A DNA stretch of 64,000 nucleotides from Candidatus Sulfidibacterium hydrothermale (GCF_020149915.1 NZ_CP083760.1:2232001-2296000); one strand, 5' to 3'; counted from the first letter of the stretch, positions 40,041 to 49,301 are shown. Numbers and translations: made by a program. The notes: generated from the letters alone by a model not told the origin.

Positions 40041-40048
40041 CAAAAATA
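40041..40048 (-). promoter_or_regulatory. -7 box directly before the FGGY kinase start
   Basis: Minus-strand TATTTTTG ends 4 nt before the ATG, so transcription would begin at or next to the start codon, suggesting a leaderless mRNA. Confidence 0.35.
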
Positions 40049-40211
40049 CGTTTTTCCTGCCAAAAGCAAAAAGGAAAACCTTTCTCTTCCGGCACCACCA
40101 ACACCAATACAAAAAAACACATCCAGCAGAAGGCCTTATGTAAAAAATCCTTTCCTTTGCAAAAAGAACCCAAAATAACGGAAATACTGTTTTTTTAATA
40201 AACAAAAACTT

Positions 40212-40667
40212 ATGATTAACACCATTGCGCTTGTAGCACACGATAACCGGAAAAAAGACCTGATAGAATGGGTGGAATACAATTACGGCCGGCTGATGGA
40301 CAAAAAACTGGTTTGCACCGGAACCACAGGCCGGCTGGTAAAAGAAACCCTTGAAAAACATTTGGAAGGCAAAAAGAAGAAAAAAATCAAGCTGCTAAAA
40401 TCAGGGCCGCTGGGCGGTGACCAGCAACTGGGTGCCATGATTGCGGAAGGGAAAATTGACATGCTGATTTTTTTGTGGGATCCGATGGAACCCCAACCGC
40501 ATGACGTGGACGTAAAAGCCCTGCTGCGCATTGCCGTGATGTACAACGTGCCCACAGCCAACAACCGCTCCACCGCCGACTTCTTAATTACTTCCGAGCT
40601 GTTCAATGCTGATTACAAACCGCTTTTAAAAGATTATTCGGCTTATATAAAACGGAATTTGAAATGA
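40212..40667 (+). CDS. mgsA: Methylglyoxal synthase
   Basis: Converts dihydroxyacetone phosphate to methylglyoxal and phosphate, a bypass that relieves sugar-phosphate stress. It has 151 residues, the usual length. Conserved features are the phosphate-binding GTTGRL (37-42), GPLGGDQQLG with catalytic Asp70, FLWDPM (Asp90) and PHDVDVKALLR with His97. It overlaps the next gene by 4 nt (ATGA), indicating coupled translation. Confidence 0.96.
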   Translation: MINTIALVAHDNRKKDLIEWVEYNYGRLMDKKLVCTGTTGRLVKETLEKHLEGKKKKKIKLLKSGPLGGDQQLGAMIAEGKIDMLIFLWDPMEPQPHDVDVKALLRIAVMYNVPTANNRSTADFLITSELFNADYKPLLKDYSAYIKRNLK

Positions 40668-41047
40668 AAAACTACAAACAATACATCAAAATAGATGCAG
40701 AACCGGAAGATGTGTATGCCTGCCTGACCAATCCGTTTACCATTGAATTGTGGTCGGATATGAAAGCCAAAATGGAAGCCCGTGAAGGCACCGAATTTGA
40801 GCTGTTTGACGGCGACATCGCCGGAAAAATTCTGGAACTGGAACCCAACAAAAAGGTGGTGCAACAATGGTACTTCGGCGACCAGGAAACGCCTTCCATC
40901 GTCACTTTCAAAATCCATCCCGACAAGGGAAAAGTTTCCCTGGAACTTACCCACACCAACATCCCGGATGAAGTTTACGAAGAAATGGCCGAAGGATGGA
41001 AGAAATACTATCTTGGAAGAATCAAAGAATTCTTAGAATTAGATTAA
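40664..41047 (+). CDS. SRPBCC/START-like domain protein (AHSA1-like)
   Basis: A 127-residue single-domain protein. The pattern MKNYKQYIKIDAEPEDVYACLTNPFTIELWS, then GTEFELFDGDIAGKILELEPNKKVVQQWYFGD, and a C-terminal helix EMAEGWKKYYLGRIKEFLELD is that of the SRPBCC (Bet v1/START) fold, close to the AHSA1-type group. Such proteins bind hydrophobic ligands or act as small chaperone partners; this one's role is unknown. It is translationally coupled to mgsA through a 4-nt overlap. Confidence 0.85.
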   Translation: MKNYKQYIKIDAEPEDVYACLTNPFTIELWSDMKAKMEAREGTEFELFDGDIAGKILELEPNKKVVQQWYFGDQETPSIVTFKIHPDKGKVSLELTHTNIPDEVYEEMAEGWKKYYLGRIKEFLELD

Positions 41048-41061
41048 CCATCAAAAAGTTA

Positions 41062-41115
41062 TACCAATTGTATTTTAAAATGCGCTAAAAGGGCATTTTA
41101 AAAACTACAATGGTA
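41062..41115. repeat. Imperfect palindrome between convergent genes
   Basis: Arms TACCAATTGTATTTTAAAAT and its near complement ending ACAATGGTA flank a GCGCTAAAAGGGC centre. It may act as a terminator or as a mobile palindromic unit. Confidence 0.5.
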
Positions 41116-41123
41116 AGATATTA

Positions 41124-41171
41124 AATCAAAGCGCTTTTGGGATTAAAATGAACCAAAAGCGCATTTTGATT
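41124..41171. repeat. Second palindrome with GCGCTTTTGG/CCAAAAGCGC arms
   Basis: AATCAAAGCGCTTTTGG and CCAAAAGCGCATTTTGATT form a long imperfect stem. It lies 12 nt before the stop end of the DUF4294 gene and may terminate it. Confidence 0.5.
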
Positions 41172-41182
41172 TTCAATCGGTA

Positions 41183-41770
41183 TTACAGTTTTCCTTTTTC
41201 GATTAAACGGACAATCGCTTCGATTTGGGCATCTTTTCCGTGCGGGTCGTATCGTGTTTTCAGATTATATCCCCACAACCGGGCAAACGCCTGATAAAAA
41301 AAAGCAGTAAACTTCCCGCGCAGTTGCTGTAACAAACCGTACGAGGTGTTGCCGGTTTCCCTGTCAATCAGCTTAATTAAAATAATGCCCTGGGTAAAGG
41401 TCAATCGTTTTAACGAATTGCTGTACCGCGTTTTTATTTCCTGCTCAGCCTGTTTCATGATGCGTTTTCTTTCCGCATCATTTTTTGCCTTTTCCAGCCG
41501 GGCATCATAAATTTTCAGCAAAGCACCGGCCGTCTTGGCATAAGGATAAGCCACTTTCACATTATGAATCAAGCGGTTTAAACGCCAACGTCTCCAGGCC
41601 GAAATGCTGTTACGGCGTGAAATAATTTCGATTTCCTGAAGACTCACCGACGGGATGGTATCGGCTTTCTTTTGAATGAGCACCGTATCCTGCATAAAAA
41701 CATAGCCGGCAGAAGCCTTTACGGAAAAAGCAGCCAACACAAACGTTATGACAAGCCACAGTTGTTTCAT
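41183..41770 (-). CDS. Exported DUF4294-family protein
   Basis: 195 residues from ATG 41770: signal peptide MKQLWLVITFVLAAFSVKASA, then a basic, helix-rich domain (ISRRNSISAWRRWRLNRLIHNVKVAYPYAKTA, FTQGIILIKLIDRETGNTSYGLLQQLRGKF, YNLKTRYDPHGKDAQIEAIVRLIEKGKL). This matches the DUF4294 family found in Bacteroidota. The function is unknown. A longer ORF starts 48 nt upstream, but the TATCTTTG box at 41785-41792 and the signal peptide favour this start. Confidence 0.8.
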   Translation of the reverse strand: MKQLWLVITFVLAAFSVKASAGYVFMQDTVLIQKKADTIPSVSLQEIEIISRRNSISAWRRWRLNRLIHNVKVAYPYAKTAGALLKIYDARLEKAKNDAERKRIMKQAEQEIKTRYSNSLKRLTFTQGIILIKLIDRETGNTSYGLLQQLRGKFTAFFYQAFARLWGYNLKTRYDPHGKDAQIEAIVRLIEKGKL

Positions 41771-41784
41771 GGGATTGTAAAGCA

Positions 41785-41819
41785 CAAAGATAATACCCAA
41801 AAAGGCAACAGCAGTCAAA
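41785..41819 (-). promoter_or_regulatory. Promoter of the DUF4294 gene
   Basis: Minus strand: TTTG (41816-41819), 23-nt spacer, TATCTTTG (41785-41792), 14 nt before the ATG at 41770. Confidence 0.45.
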
Positions 41820-41902
41820 AAAATCTTAAAAGAAAACCGGACCGTGGTTTTATACCGACCTATTTGTATTTAAAATGGGGTAATGCCGATACGAAATCGA
41901 TA

Positions 41903-42799
41903 TTACTTAAATCCGCGTTCTTTTTTTATGGCTTCGTAAGCTTCGTTAACTTTCAGGAATTTCTCTTCAGCCGCTTTTTTCACCTCTTCACCAAGATGGC
42001 TTACTTTATCAGGATGATATTTTTTGGCCATTTCGCGATAAGCGGTTTTCACTTCTTCGTCGGTAGCCGACGGACTGATTCCCAAAATCTTATATGCGCT
42101 TTCGGTATCTTTTACAAACATGGCTTTAATCGACTGGAAATCAGCCGCGCTCAGCCCCATTGCCATGGCAATTTGCTCAATCAGCTGCACTTCCGAATCG
42201 TCCACTCTGCCGTCAGCCATTGCCACTCCAAACAGATAATGCATCAGCTGCAAACGGGCCGAATAGTCCATAAACCGGCCTATCTGCCGGCTTACTTCCT
42301 GAACATCAAAATCTTTTTTAATGATTTCGCCGAGAATTTTGATATAATGGCGGGCCCCGTCAACGCCGAAATTGGCGATATAAAATTTCTTTACATATTC
42401 CAGTTCCGATTTTTTAACCGTCCCGTCGGCTTTCATAATGGCAGCCGTAAGCACCAGCAGGCTCACATTAAAATCACCGGTCATGGTGGGCATGCCCGGG
42501 CCGTAGTTAGGACCGCGTCGTGAAGCCTGTCCCTGAAACATCGAGCCCAGCGCATAGCCGAGGATGGCCCCTATCGGTCCACCAAAAGCCCAGCCGAGGC
42601 CGCCGCCTACCCATTTGGCATAATTTCCTCCGCCTCCCGTACCGGGACGACGGGCTGCGCCGCCCGCAGCATACGGTCCGGTGTCAAAATCCGCTGCAGA
42701 AGAAGCATCTCCGCCGCGGGATGTTCCCGGCGAGCGGCTCCATTTCATGACCAAATAAAAAGCAACCGACAGCAAAATAAACAGCAGGATAAAACTCAT
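41903..42799 (-). CDS. DjlA-like protein: TerB domain plus C-terminal J domain
   Basis: 298 residues in the DjlA layout: an N-terminal transmembrane helix (FILLFILLSVAFYLVMKW), a Gly/Ala-rich linker with GWAFGGPIGAILGYALGSMF, a TerB/DjlA-type helical domain (about 105-215: FNVSLLVLTAAIMKADGTVKKSE, GVAMADGRVDDSE), and a C-terminal J domain from about 232 with the HPD tripeptide in AKKYHPDKV. It should stimulate DnaK at the membrane. It starts 9 nt after the saccharopine dehydrogenase gene on the same strand, so is probably cotranscribed, although the functional link is unclear. Confidence 0.88.
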   Translation of the reverse strand: MSFILLFILLSVAFYLVMKWSRSPGTSRGGDASSAADFDTGPYAAGGAARRPGTGGGGNYAKWVGGGLGWAFGGPIGAILGYALGSMFQGQASRRGPNYGPGMPTMTGDFNVSLLVLTAAIMKADGTVKKSELEYVKKFYIANFGVDGARHYIKILGEIIKKDFDVQEVSRQIGRFMDYSARLQLMHYLFGVAMADGRVDDSEVQLIEQIAMAMGLSAADFQSIKAMFVKDTESAYKILGISPSATDEEVKTAYREMAKKYHPDKVSHLGEEVKKAAEEKFLKVNEAYEAIKKERGFK

Positions 42800-42808
42800 A
42801 GCAAAAAA

Positions 42809-44152
42809 TTAAGACTGGTCTATCATATACTCTTTTTCGTCGAAAGAAATACCAAATTGTTTCAGTTCTTCCAAAATAGGTTCATACATATCTTTGTCCA
42901 CCGGACGGTGAATCCCCGTTTTTTTGATTTTTCCGGTAGCCAGCAGTTTGGTGGCAATGGCCAGTGGCAGTCCCACCGTTTTCGCCATGGCCGTCCGCTC
43001 GCGGTTTTCGCCTTCCACCGCCATGGCCGAAATAATCATTTTTCGTTCATTACCCAGTTGATACTTAAATTCGTGCTGCATAATGAGCAGGTCCTTATCG
43101 TCGGGATCCATGGCCCATTTTTCCTGTATCAGTTTCTGTAAAATCTGCGCCGGCGTAGCATTTTTTAATCCAATTTTCCGGCGGTCGAAAATTCCCAGCC
43201 ATTTAAGCTTCTCAAAAACCACCGGGTCGGCTGCATTTTCGCAATAATCCTGCAATTTTACTTCCACCGGCACATTGGGCTCGTACCGCATAAATGAATT
43301 GATAAAATCACGATAAGTCATGTTTTCCGAATCTTCCATGACAAACGTGTCGTCGGTGGCTCCCAGTTTGACAAACACATCCCATGCTTTGGCAAATCCC
43401 GGCCGGCGGATGGTTCCGCGAAACATGGAAGGAATATCTTTTAGTCCGTAAATTTCGCGATACGACAACGAATCGCGGTTGGCATAAATTTCAAACTCAC
43501 CGTAGTCCAGTATTTTACGCGTCATCATCCGGTCGAACAGCCTGAAATAAGGAATGTATTTATAGCGTCCCTGCTGGATAAACTGCGAAACACCGTGTCC
43601 GGCCAAAACCACATTGCGCGGGTTCCAGGTGAGCTTGTAGTTCCAGGGATTGTTATCGCTTTCGGGGGCTACCAGTCCGCCGGTAAACGAGTTAAACGAT
43701 AATATTTTGCCACCGGCTTTTTTTATCCGGTTAATGACTTTCATGGCCGACATATGGTCGATACCCGGATCGACGCCGAGTTCCATCAGAATAGGCACTC
43801 CGGCTTTTTTGGCCAACTCATCATATTCTTTTATCTCTTTGGTAACATACGAAGCCGTAAGCATGGGCTTACGCAAATCGATACACTTTTTAGCCACGAG
43901 ATGATGCATAAAAGCCGGCAACATGGAAATGACGATATCGGCTTTTGCAATGGTCCGCCAGCTTTCCATATCGTCGTGAATGTCAAAAGTAATGGCTTTC
44001 CCGCGGGGATTTCCGTTTATTTTTTTCTGGGCCAGTTCTTCGTTGATGTCAGCAACAGTAATGTGCCAGTCATACTGTTCGGCATTTCCCAACAGGTATT
44101 CAATCAGACTCTGTGTGGATAAACCGGCTCCTAAAATAAGAATGTCTTTCAT
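42809..44152 (-). CDS. Saccharopine dehydrogenase (LYS9/SDH-type)
   Basis: 447 residues. The N-terminal Rossmann motif DILILGAGLSTQSLIEYLL and DIVISMLPAFMHHLVAKKCID are typical of the saccharopine dehydrogenase family, as is the catalytic-region motif ELGVDPGIDHMSAMKVI followed by FTGGLVAPESDNNPWNYKLTWNPRNVV. In the lysine-degrading version the enzyme splits saccharopine into glutamate and 2-aminoadipate semialdehyde. The upstream gene encodes the lysine-ketoglutarate reductase half, so together they mirror the two halves of eukaryotic AASS. They are 44 nt apart on one strand. Direction (degradation rather than synthesis) is inferred from this pairing. Confidence 0.88.
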   Translation of the reverse strand: MKDILILGAGLSTQSLIEYLLGNAEQYDWHITVADINEELAQKKINGNPRGKAITFDIHDDMESWRTIAKADIVISMLPAFMHHLVAKKCIDLRKPMLTASYVTKEIKEYDELAKKAGVPILMELGVDPGIDHMSAMKVINRIKKAGGKILSFNSFTGGLVAPESDNNPWNYKLTWNPRNVVLAGHGVSQFIQQGRYKYIPYFRLFDRMMTRKILDYGEFEIYANRDSLSYREIYGLKDIPSMFRGTIRRPGFAKAWDVFVKLGATDDTFVMEDSENMTYRDFINSFMRYEPNVPVEVKLQDYCENAADPVVFEKLKWLGIFDRRKIGLKNATPAQILQKLIQEKWAMDPDDKDLLIMQHEFKYQLGNERKMIISAMAVEGENRERTAMAKTVGLPLAIATKLLATGKIKKTGIHRPVDKDMYEPILEELKQFGISFDEKEYMIDQS

Positions 44153-44196
44153 TTTTTATAAAATTTATAATTGTCCAAAACGAACAACAACCCGGG

Positions 44197-45507
44197 TTAA
44201 CTTTTCAGGTATTGTTTTAAATATTGATAATCAGGCGTAAGCTCACCGTGATAAAGGATCATGGCCTTTTTCAGCGGGGCGGGAACCTGTAATTTTTCAA
44301 ACGGCACTTCAAAATCGGCTTCTAACAGTCCGGGCAAAAACCGGATAAGTGCATCACTGAAAGCCTGCGAAGCTTCGCGCGGCAACTCGCTGGGCAAAAT
44401 ATCCACCGCCATCACCAGCACCCCTTCGCCGTCGAAACCCATCACCGGTTTTCGCGTTTCCGGATGATACACAAACACCGGATCTTCGATGGCGGTTCCT
44501 TTGTGGGTAATCTCCACCGAGCCGTCCGGATCGCAGGTAACATCTCCAATAACTTCCAGCTTTAAATCGTTATTTTTCCACAGGACTTCAAGATAATCTT
44601 TGGTAACGATCCGCGGATAACGGTCATCCCAGTACATGCAGTTCATCAGCACCGTTAAATGCGGAAGATACTGTTCAAAAATACCTTCAAACCGTTCGGG
44701 ATGATGATAATATTCCTGCAGGTCAAATTCCATTCCCGCTTCTTTCGGACGGGCAAGGTGTTTCTCTTCAAACACCACTTTGTATAGCACGTTAGACGGC
44801 AGGTTTTTCTGTTTATGTAAGGTCAGCAAATCAGCCGGCGAAATTTCAATAACAGGCAACAGGTTCAAAATTTCCTGGGCACCTTTCGACACATTGCCGT
44901 AACCGGTAATACCGATGGCAATGGGTAACGTCAGTCCGGGTAAACCGTTTCGGGCTATTTCCTGACCCGCTGCCGACACAGCCGCTTTGGCTTCTTCCAG
45001 CGAATCGTAATGATGGGTTTGTTTTAATTTCGAAAGCGGTGTTTCCACTCCTTTCCGTTTAAGCCGTTCGCCCAGCGACCATAATGAGTTAATCATTCCG
45101 GCCAAACCGGCAAACCGGCCGAAAAAAATCAGTCTTCGTCCCTGCTCATCCACAATCCGCTCATAATCAATCAAATTGATTTTACTGTCTATCATATTTT
45201 GCAACAACGGCATATTGTAAGCCTGCCCTTTGATGGTATGGCTGAAAAAGATATAGGTTTTATGTGCTTTGAAATAGCCCAGAGGCATCTCTTTCACACC
45301 GAGAATCACATCGGCATCCAACGGTTCGTTCTTCAGTATGGCACCTGCTTTTTTGTATTCTTCGTCCTTAAAAACACGCTTTTCCGAAGGCACCACCTGC
45401 ACTTCTACGCCCTTGTCAACCAGTTGTTTTACATGAGCCGGAACCAACGGAACCCGCCGTTCCATTTTATACTTGTCCTCGTAACGAATACCGATTTTGT
45501 GTTTCAT
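44197..45507 (-). CDS. Lysine-ketoglutarate reductase-like protein (AlaDH/PNT family)
   Basis: 436 residues. The N-terminal AlaDH/PNT-type domain (IGIRYEDKYKMERRVPLVPAHV, ILGVKEMPLGYFKAHKTYIFFSHTIKGQAYN) is the one found at the N-terminus of bifunctional AASS (lysine-ketoglutarate reductase). DYERIVDEQGRRLIFFGRFAGLAGMI and the nucleotide-binding IGITGYGNVSKGAQEIL support this. It should condense lysine with 2-oxoglutarate to saccharopine using NAD(P)H. It is first in an operon with the saccharopine dehydrogenase and DjlA-like genes. A TAAGTTTG promoter box lies 23 nt upstream. Confidence 0.88.
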   Translation of the reverse strand: MKHKIGIRYEDKYKMERRVPLVPAHVKQLVDKGVEVQVVPSEKRVFKDEEYKKAGAILKNEPLDADVILGVKEMPLGYFKAHKTYIFFSHTIKGQAYNMPLLQNMIDSKINLIDYERIVDEQGRRLIFFGRFAGLAGMINSLWSLGERLKRKGVETPLSKLKQTHHYDSLEEAKAAVSAAGQEIARNGLPGLTLPIAIGITGYGNVSKGAQEILNLLPVIEISPADLLTLHKQKNLPSNVLYKVVFEEKHLARPKEAGMEFDLQEYYHHPERFEGIFEQYLPHLTVLMNCMYWDDRYPRIVTKDYLEVLWKNNDLKLEVIGDVTCDPDGSVEITHKGTAIEDPVFVYHPETRKPVMGFDGEGVLVMAVDILPSELPREASQAFSDALIRFLPGLLEADFEVPFEKLQVPAPLKKAMILYHGELTPDYQYLKQYLKS

Positions 45508-45530
45508 TTTTTTACCTTTTTTATTGTTGG

Positions 45531-45538
45531 CAAACTTA
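45531..45538 (-). promoter_or_regulatory. -7 promoter box of the lysine-degradation operon
   Basis: Minus strand TAAGTTTG, an exact TAnnTTTG, 23 nt before the ATG of the reductase gene. No TTG at the proper distance. Confidence 0.45.
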
Positions 45539-45810
45539 TAAAATAATGTGGGGATATGGAAATAAGGGTTTTACTGAATATGCCTCCTTTCAGAAAAAAT
45601 AACATTTCTTTTCCGATTGCCAAAAAATTCAACAAACCGCGGTTTTTTTCTCCGTTTTCCGGCACGAAAAATTTGCTTCAAAAAGCAGGAATCTGCATTT
45701 TGCAAACGATTGAAAAGGCAACTTTTGCTTTTCTCTGTATTCGGTTTAAAATTTGACATTCGTTAACACGATAACGCTCCCCGAAACAAAAAAAAGAACG
45801 GTTTTTTTCG

Positions 45811-45818
45811 TATTTTTG
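45811..45818 (+). promoter_or_regulatory. -7 promoter box of ppdK
   Basis: TATTTTTG, 48 nt before ATG 45867. The rest of the 359-nt gap between the divergent genes (45508-45866) shows no ORF or hairpin of note. Confidence 0.4.
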
Positions 45819-45866
45819 TCATTCAAAATTTTGAACATAAATTTTTTATAACAAATTCTGATAAAA

Positions 45867-48617
45867 ATGTCTAAAGCAAAGTATGTTTATCTTTTCGGCA
45901 ATAAAGAAGCCGAAGGTAATGCAAAAATGAAAAACCTTTTGGGTGGCAAAGGTGCCAACCTCGCTGAAATGAACCTGATTGGTGTTCCGGTTCCTCCCGG
46001 ATTTACCATCACCACTGAAATTTGTACCCTTTATAACGAAAAAGGCCGCGACTACGCTATTAACCTTATTAAAGACGATGTAGTTAAAGCGGTAGCTCAT
46101 GTGGAAAACATCATGGGTATGAAATTCGGCGATAAAGAAAATCCGTTGCTGGTGTCGGTTCGTTCGGGGGCCCGTGCTTCCATGCCGGGAATGATGGATA
46201 CCGTACTGAACCTCGGCCTGAACGACCTCGCCGTGGAAGGAATTGCTGCCAAATCAGGTAACCCGCGCTTTGCCTGGGATTCGTACCGTCGTTTTGTACA
46301 AATGTATGGCGATGTGGTACTCGGCATGAAACCCGAATCCAAAGAATCGGAAGATCCTTTCGAAATCATCATTGACGACATCAAGAAAAAACGCGGCGTG
46401 AAACTCGATACCGAACTCACCGCCGACGATATGAAAGAACTGGTAAAAGAATTTAAAGCCGCTGTTAAAAAACAAACCGGCAAAGATTTCCCGGACGACC
46501 CGTGGGAACAGCTCTGGGGCGCTATTATGGCCGTTTTCGACAGCTGGATGAACGAACGTGCCATTCTTTACCGTAAACTCAACAAAATTCCCGATGAGTG
46601 GGGTACTGCTGTCAACGTGCAGGCCATGGTATTCGGAAACATGGGCGAAGATTCTGCTACCGGTGTAGCTTTCACCCGCGATGCCGCCACCGGCGAAAAC
46701 ATCTTCAATGGCGAATACCTCATCAACGCACAGGGCGAAGATGTGGTAGCCGGTATCCGTACACCGCAACAAATCACCCTCGAAGGTTCGCGTCGTTGGG
46801 CTAAACTGGCCAACATTTCCGAAGAAGAAAGAAAAGAAAAATATCCTTCGCTGGAAGAAGCCATGCCGGAAGTGTACAAAGAACTGTACGAAGTACAGGA
46901 CAAACTGGAAAAACACTACCGCGACATGCAGGATATGGAATTCACCATTCAGGACAGGAAACTGTGGCTGCTGCAAACCCGTAACGGGAAACGTACCGGT
47001 GCTGCCATGGTAAAAATTGCCATGGACATGCTGAAAGAAGGGCTGATTGATAAAGACGAAGCCATTATGCGCGTTGAGCCCAACAAGCTGGACGAACTGC
47101 TGCACCCGGTATTCGATAAAGATGCCGTGGCCAAAGCCAAAGTAGTGGCCAAAGGACTGCCGGCTTCACCCGGTGCTGCTGCCGGACAGGTTGTTTTCCA
47201 TGCCGACGACGCCGAAAAATGGGCTGCTGAAGGTAAAAAAGTAGTTCTCGTTCGTATCGAAACTTCCCCCGAAGACCTCAAAGGGATGAACTCAGCCGAA
47301 GGTATCCTGACTGCCCGCGGCGGAATGACCTCGCATGCTGCTGTTGTAGCCCGCGGAATGGGTAAATGCTGCGTTTCCGGTGCCGGAAGTATCAAAGTTG
47401 ATTACAAAGCCCGAACCCTCGAAATGGGTGGCCACAAATATAAAGAAGGAGATTACATTTCGTTGAACGGTTCCACCGGCGAAGTTTATGACGGACTGAT
47501 CAAAACCGTTGATCCTGAGTTGAGTGGATATTTTGGACAACTCATGAAACTGGCCGACAAAAAAGCACGGCTCTACGTTCGCACCAATGCCGATACCCCG
47601 CACGATGCCCAGGTGGCCCGCGATTTCGGCGCAAAAGGTATCGGTCTCTGCCGTACCGAACACATGTTCTTCGGTGGCGATAAAATCATCGCCATGCGCG
47701 AAATGATTTTGGCCGAAGATGAAAAAGGCCGTCGTAAAGCACTCGAAAAACTGCTGCCCATGCAGCGTACCGACTTCGAAGGTATTTTCGAAGCCATGCA
47801 GGGACTACCTGTAACTGTTCGTCTGCTTGACCCGCCGTTGCACGAATTTGTTCCTCACGACGAAAAAGGTCAAAAAGAAATGGCCAAAGTTATGGGCGTT
47901 TCGGTAAGCACCATCAAAGCCAAAGTGGAAGAGCTCAGCGAGTTCAACCCCATGCTGGGTCACCGTGGCTGCCGTCTTGGAAACACTTACCCCGAGATTA
48001 CCGAAATGCAAACCCGCGCCATCATCGAAGCGGCCATGAACCTTCGCGACAAAAAAATCGATGCCCGTCCCGAAATCATGATTCCGCTCACCGGCACACT
48101 GGCCGAGATGAAAATGCAGGAAAACATCGTTCGCGAAACGGCCGAAAAAGTATTCGAAGAAAGAGGCAAACGCATCGACTACCTCGTAGGAACCATGATT
48201 GAAGTTCCGCGTGCGGCCCTTACCGCCGACCAAATTGCCCAGTCGGCCGAGTTCTTCTCATTCGGCACCAACGACCTCACGCAGATGACCTTCGGCTACT
48301 CACGCGATGACGCTGGCAAATTCCTGCCGATCTACATCGAAAAAGGCATCCTGAAAAACGATCCGTTCCAGGTGCTCGACCAGGAAGGCGTTGGTCAACT
48401 GGTAGAAATGGCTGTGAAAAAAGGCCGCAAAACCCGCAAGAAAATCAAACTCGGTATCTGTGGCGAACACGGCGGCGAACCCAGTTCTATCGAATTTTGC
48501 CACCGCGTCGGCCTCGACTACGTCAGTTGCTCGCCTTACCGCGTGCCGATTGCCCGTCTGGCAGCCGCTCAGGCAAACATCATGAACAAACGAAGCTGGA
48601 AAAAGAAAAACAAATAA
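45867..48617 (+). CDS. ppdK: Pyruvate, phosphate dikinase
   Basis: Interconverts pyruvate + ATP + Pi and phosphoenolpyruvate + AMP + PPi; it links glycolysis and gluconeogenesis. 916 residues, slightly longer than the usual ~875-900. An N-terminal ATP-grasp domain ([46 protein letters not shown]) is followed by the swivelling domain with phospho-accepting His490 in [13 protein letters not shown]. The C-terminal PEP/pyruvate TIM barrel includes [13 protein letters not shown] (Cys865) and [18 protein letters not shown]. Higher-GC codons than its neighbours suggest high expression. A strong terminator follows the stop. Confidence 0.98.
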   Translation: MSKAKYVYLFGNKEAEGNAKMKNLLGGKGANLAEMNLIGVPVPPGFTITTEICTLYNEKGRDYAINLIKDDVVKAVAHVENIMGMKFGDKENPLLVSVRSGARASMPGMMDTVLNLGLNDLAVEGIAAKSGNPRFAWDSYRRFVQMYGDVVLGMKPESKESEDPFEIIIDDIKKKRGVKLDTELTADDMKELVKEFKAAVKKQTGKDFPDDPWEQLWGAIMAVFDSWMNERAILYRKLNKIPDEWGTAVNVQAMVFGNMGEDSATGVAFTRDAATGENIFNGEYLINAQGEDVVAGIRTPQQITLEGSRRWAKLANISEEERKEKYPSLEEAMPEVYKELYEVQDKLEKHYRDMQDMEFTIQDRKLWLLQTRNGKRTGAAMVKIAMDMLKEGLIDKDEAIMRVEPNKLDELLHPVFDKDAVAKAKVVAKGLPASPGAAAGQVVFHADDAEKWAAEGKKVVLVRIETSPEDLKGMNSAEGILTARGGMTSHAAVVARGMGKCCVSGAGSIKVDYKARTLEMGGHKYKEGDYISLNGSTGEVYDGLIKTVDPELSGYFGQLMKLADKKARLYVRTNADTPHDAQVARDFGAKGIGLCRTEHMFFGGDKIIAMREMILAEDEKGRRKALEKLLPMQRTDFEGIFEAMQGLPVTVRLLDPPLHEFVPHDEKGQKEMAKVMGVSVSTIKAKVEELSEFNPMLGHRGCRLGNTYPEITEMQTRAIIEAAMNLRDKKIDARPEIMIPLTGTLAEMKMQENIVRETAEKVFEERGKRIDYLVGTMIEVPRAALTADQIAQSAEFFSFGTNDLTQMTFGYSRDDAGKFLPIYIEKGILKNDPFQVLDQEGVGQLVEMAVKKGRKTRKKIKLGICGEHGGEPSSIEFCHRVGLDYVSCSPYRVPIARLAAAQANIMNKRSWKKKNK

Positions 48618-48634
48618 TCCCGCTTCCCAAACAT

Positions 48635-48668
48635 AAAAACCGGTTGAAAATCTTCAACCGGTTTTTTT
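48635..48668 (+). terminator. Rho-independent terminator of ppdK
   Basis: AAAAACCGGTTGAA / TTCAACCGGTTTTTTT with a 3- or 4-nt loop, about 18 nt after the stop codon. Confidence 0.9.
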
Positions 48669-48686
48669 ATGTCCGTTACTTTTTTA

Positions 48687-48860
48687 GGGCGGGGCGGGCC
48701 TGCCCCACAGGCCGTCACGGGCTGTCCACTATAGTTGCGTTGCGGACAGCGGTGTTTCGTAAAGGCTTTCCACGAGTTTCCTTCGGTCGCTGTGGCCCGC
48801 CTACGGCACATCCGCTGCCGCTGCCGCAAGCTGCCGTTCCCATCCCTGCCGCAAAGTTCA
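48687..48860. other. GC-rich non-coding element
   Basis: An abrupt GC-rich block in an otherwise AT-rich island, with internal inverted repeats (GGCGGGCCTGCCCCACAGGCC; GCTGTCC ... GGACAGC). ORFs across it are short and show no protein family likeness. It directly abuts the first palindromic REP-like repeat. It could be a structured RNA, a repeat-family member or transferred DNA. Confidence 0.4.
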
Positions 48861-48866
48861 TCACCC

Positions 48867-48907
48867 CCAACCACTGGCGCTCGTTTCCAACGAGTGCCAG
48901 TGGTTGG
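48867..48907. repeat. REP-like palindrome, copy 1
   Basis: 19-nt arms CCAACCACTGGCGCTCGTT and AACGAGTGCCAGTGGTTGG around a TCC loop, one G-T mismatch. Related palindromes recur at 49326, 51978 and 55943 (inverted). It is followed by TTGGTTTCAAA and an AACATGAATAAAA tail also seen at 49613. Confidence 0.8.
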
Positions 48908-48947
48908 TTTCAAACCATTCACGTTCAAAACATGAATAAAATCCATG

Positions 48948-49301
48948 CTATGCAAAAAATATGGATGCAATTGTTATGATCACATATAAGATAACCAAAA
49001 AGTTCCCTGTCCGTTTACTTCTCAATGATTCGTTTTTATACCGGTTTAATATACTTTGGGTCCTCTTTTTATTGAGAAACAAAACAGAATTTATAATAAA
49101 AAGAGTTGCATAGATTAGTATAATACCCATTTTATAACCATGATTAAAATTGCTTTTTGTTACAGGCAATACATTAACATAAGCCACTGATACATTCAAG
49201 CCAATCAGAAGAGATAATGCGTATATTACCCCCCAATCATTCTTTCCTTTTTTATTTAAAACTGCTGACAGCTTATAAAACAAATAATAATAAATATTCA
49301 T
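48948..49301 (-). CDS. Small four-helix membrane protein (array member 1)
   Basis: 117 residues with about four hydrophobic helices. The start MNIYYYLFYKLSAVLNKKGKNDWG resembles that of the IS-split gene downstream (MKNIYYMIWADAILSFKK). The third helix leads into FLNKKRTQSILNRYKNE, like NNRYEKITQKYKD in that gene. I do not know a function; many such small membrane proteins occur in Bacteroidota accessory regions. It lies alone between two REP-like palindromes, on the minus strand like its relatives. No close promoter match was found. Confidence 0.6.
   Translation of the reverse strand: MNIYYYLFYKLSAVLNKKGKNDWGVIYALSLLIGLNVSVAYVNVLPVTKSNFNHGYKMGIILIYATLFIINSVLFLNKKRTQSILNRYKNESLRSKRTGNFLVILYVIITIASIFFA

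Noticed and set aside
46254-47105. Long open frame antisense to ppdK (283 codons)
   Set aside because: It is a shadow of the strongly biased, GC-rich ppdK coding frame, with His/Phe-rich low-complexity translation and no family likeness.
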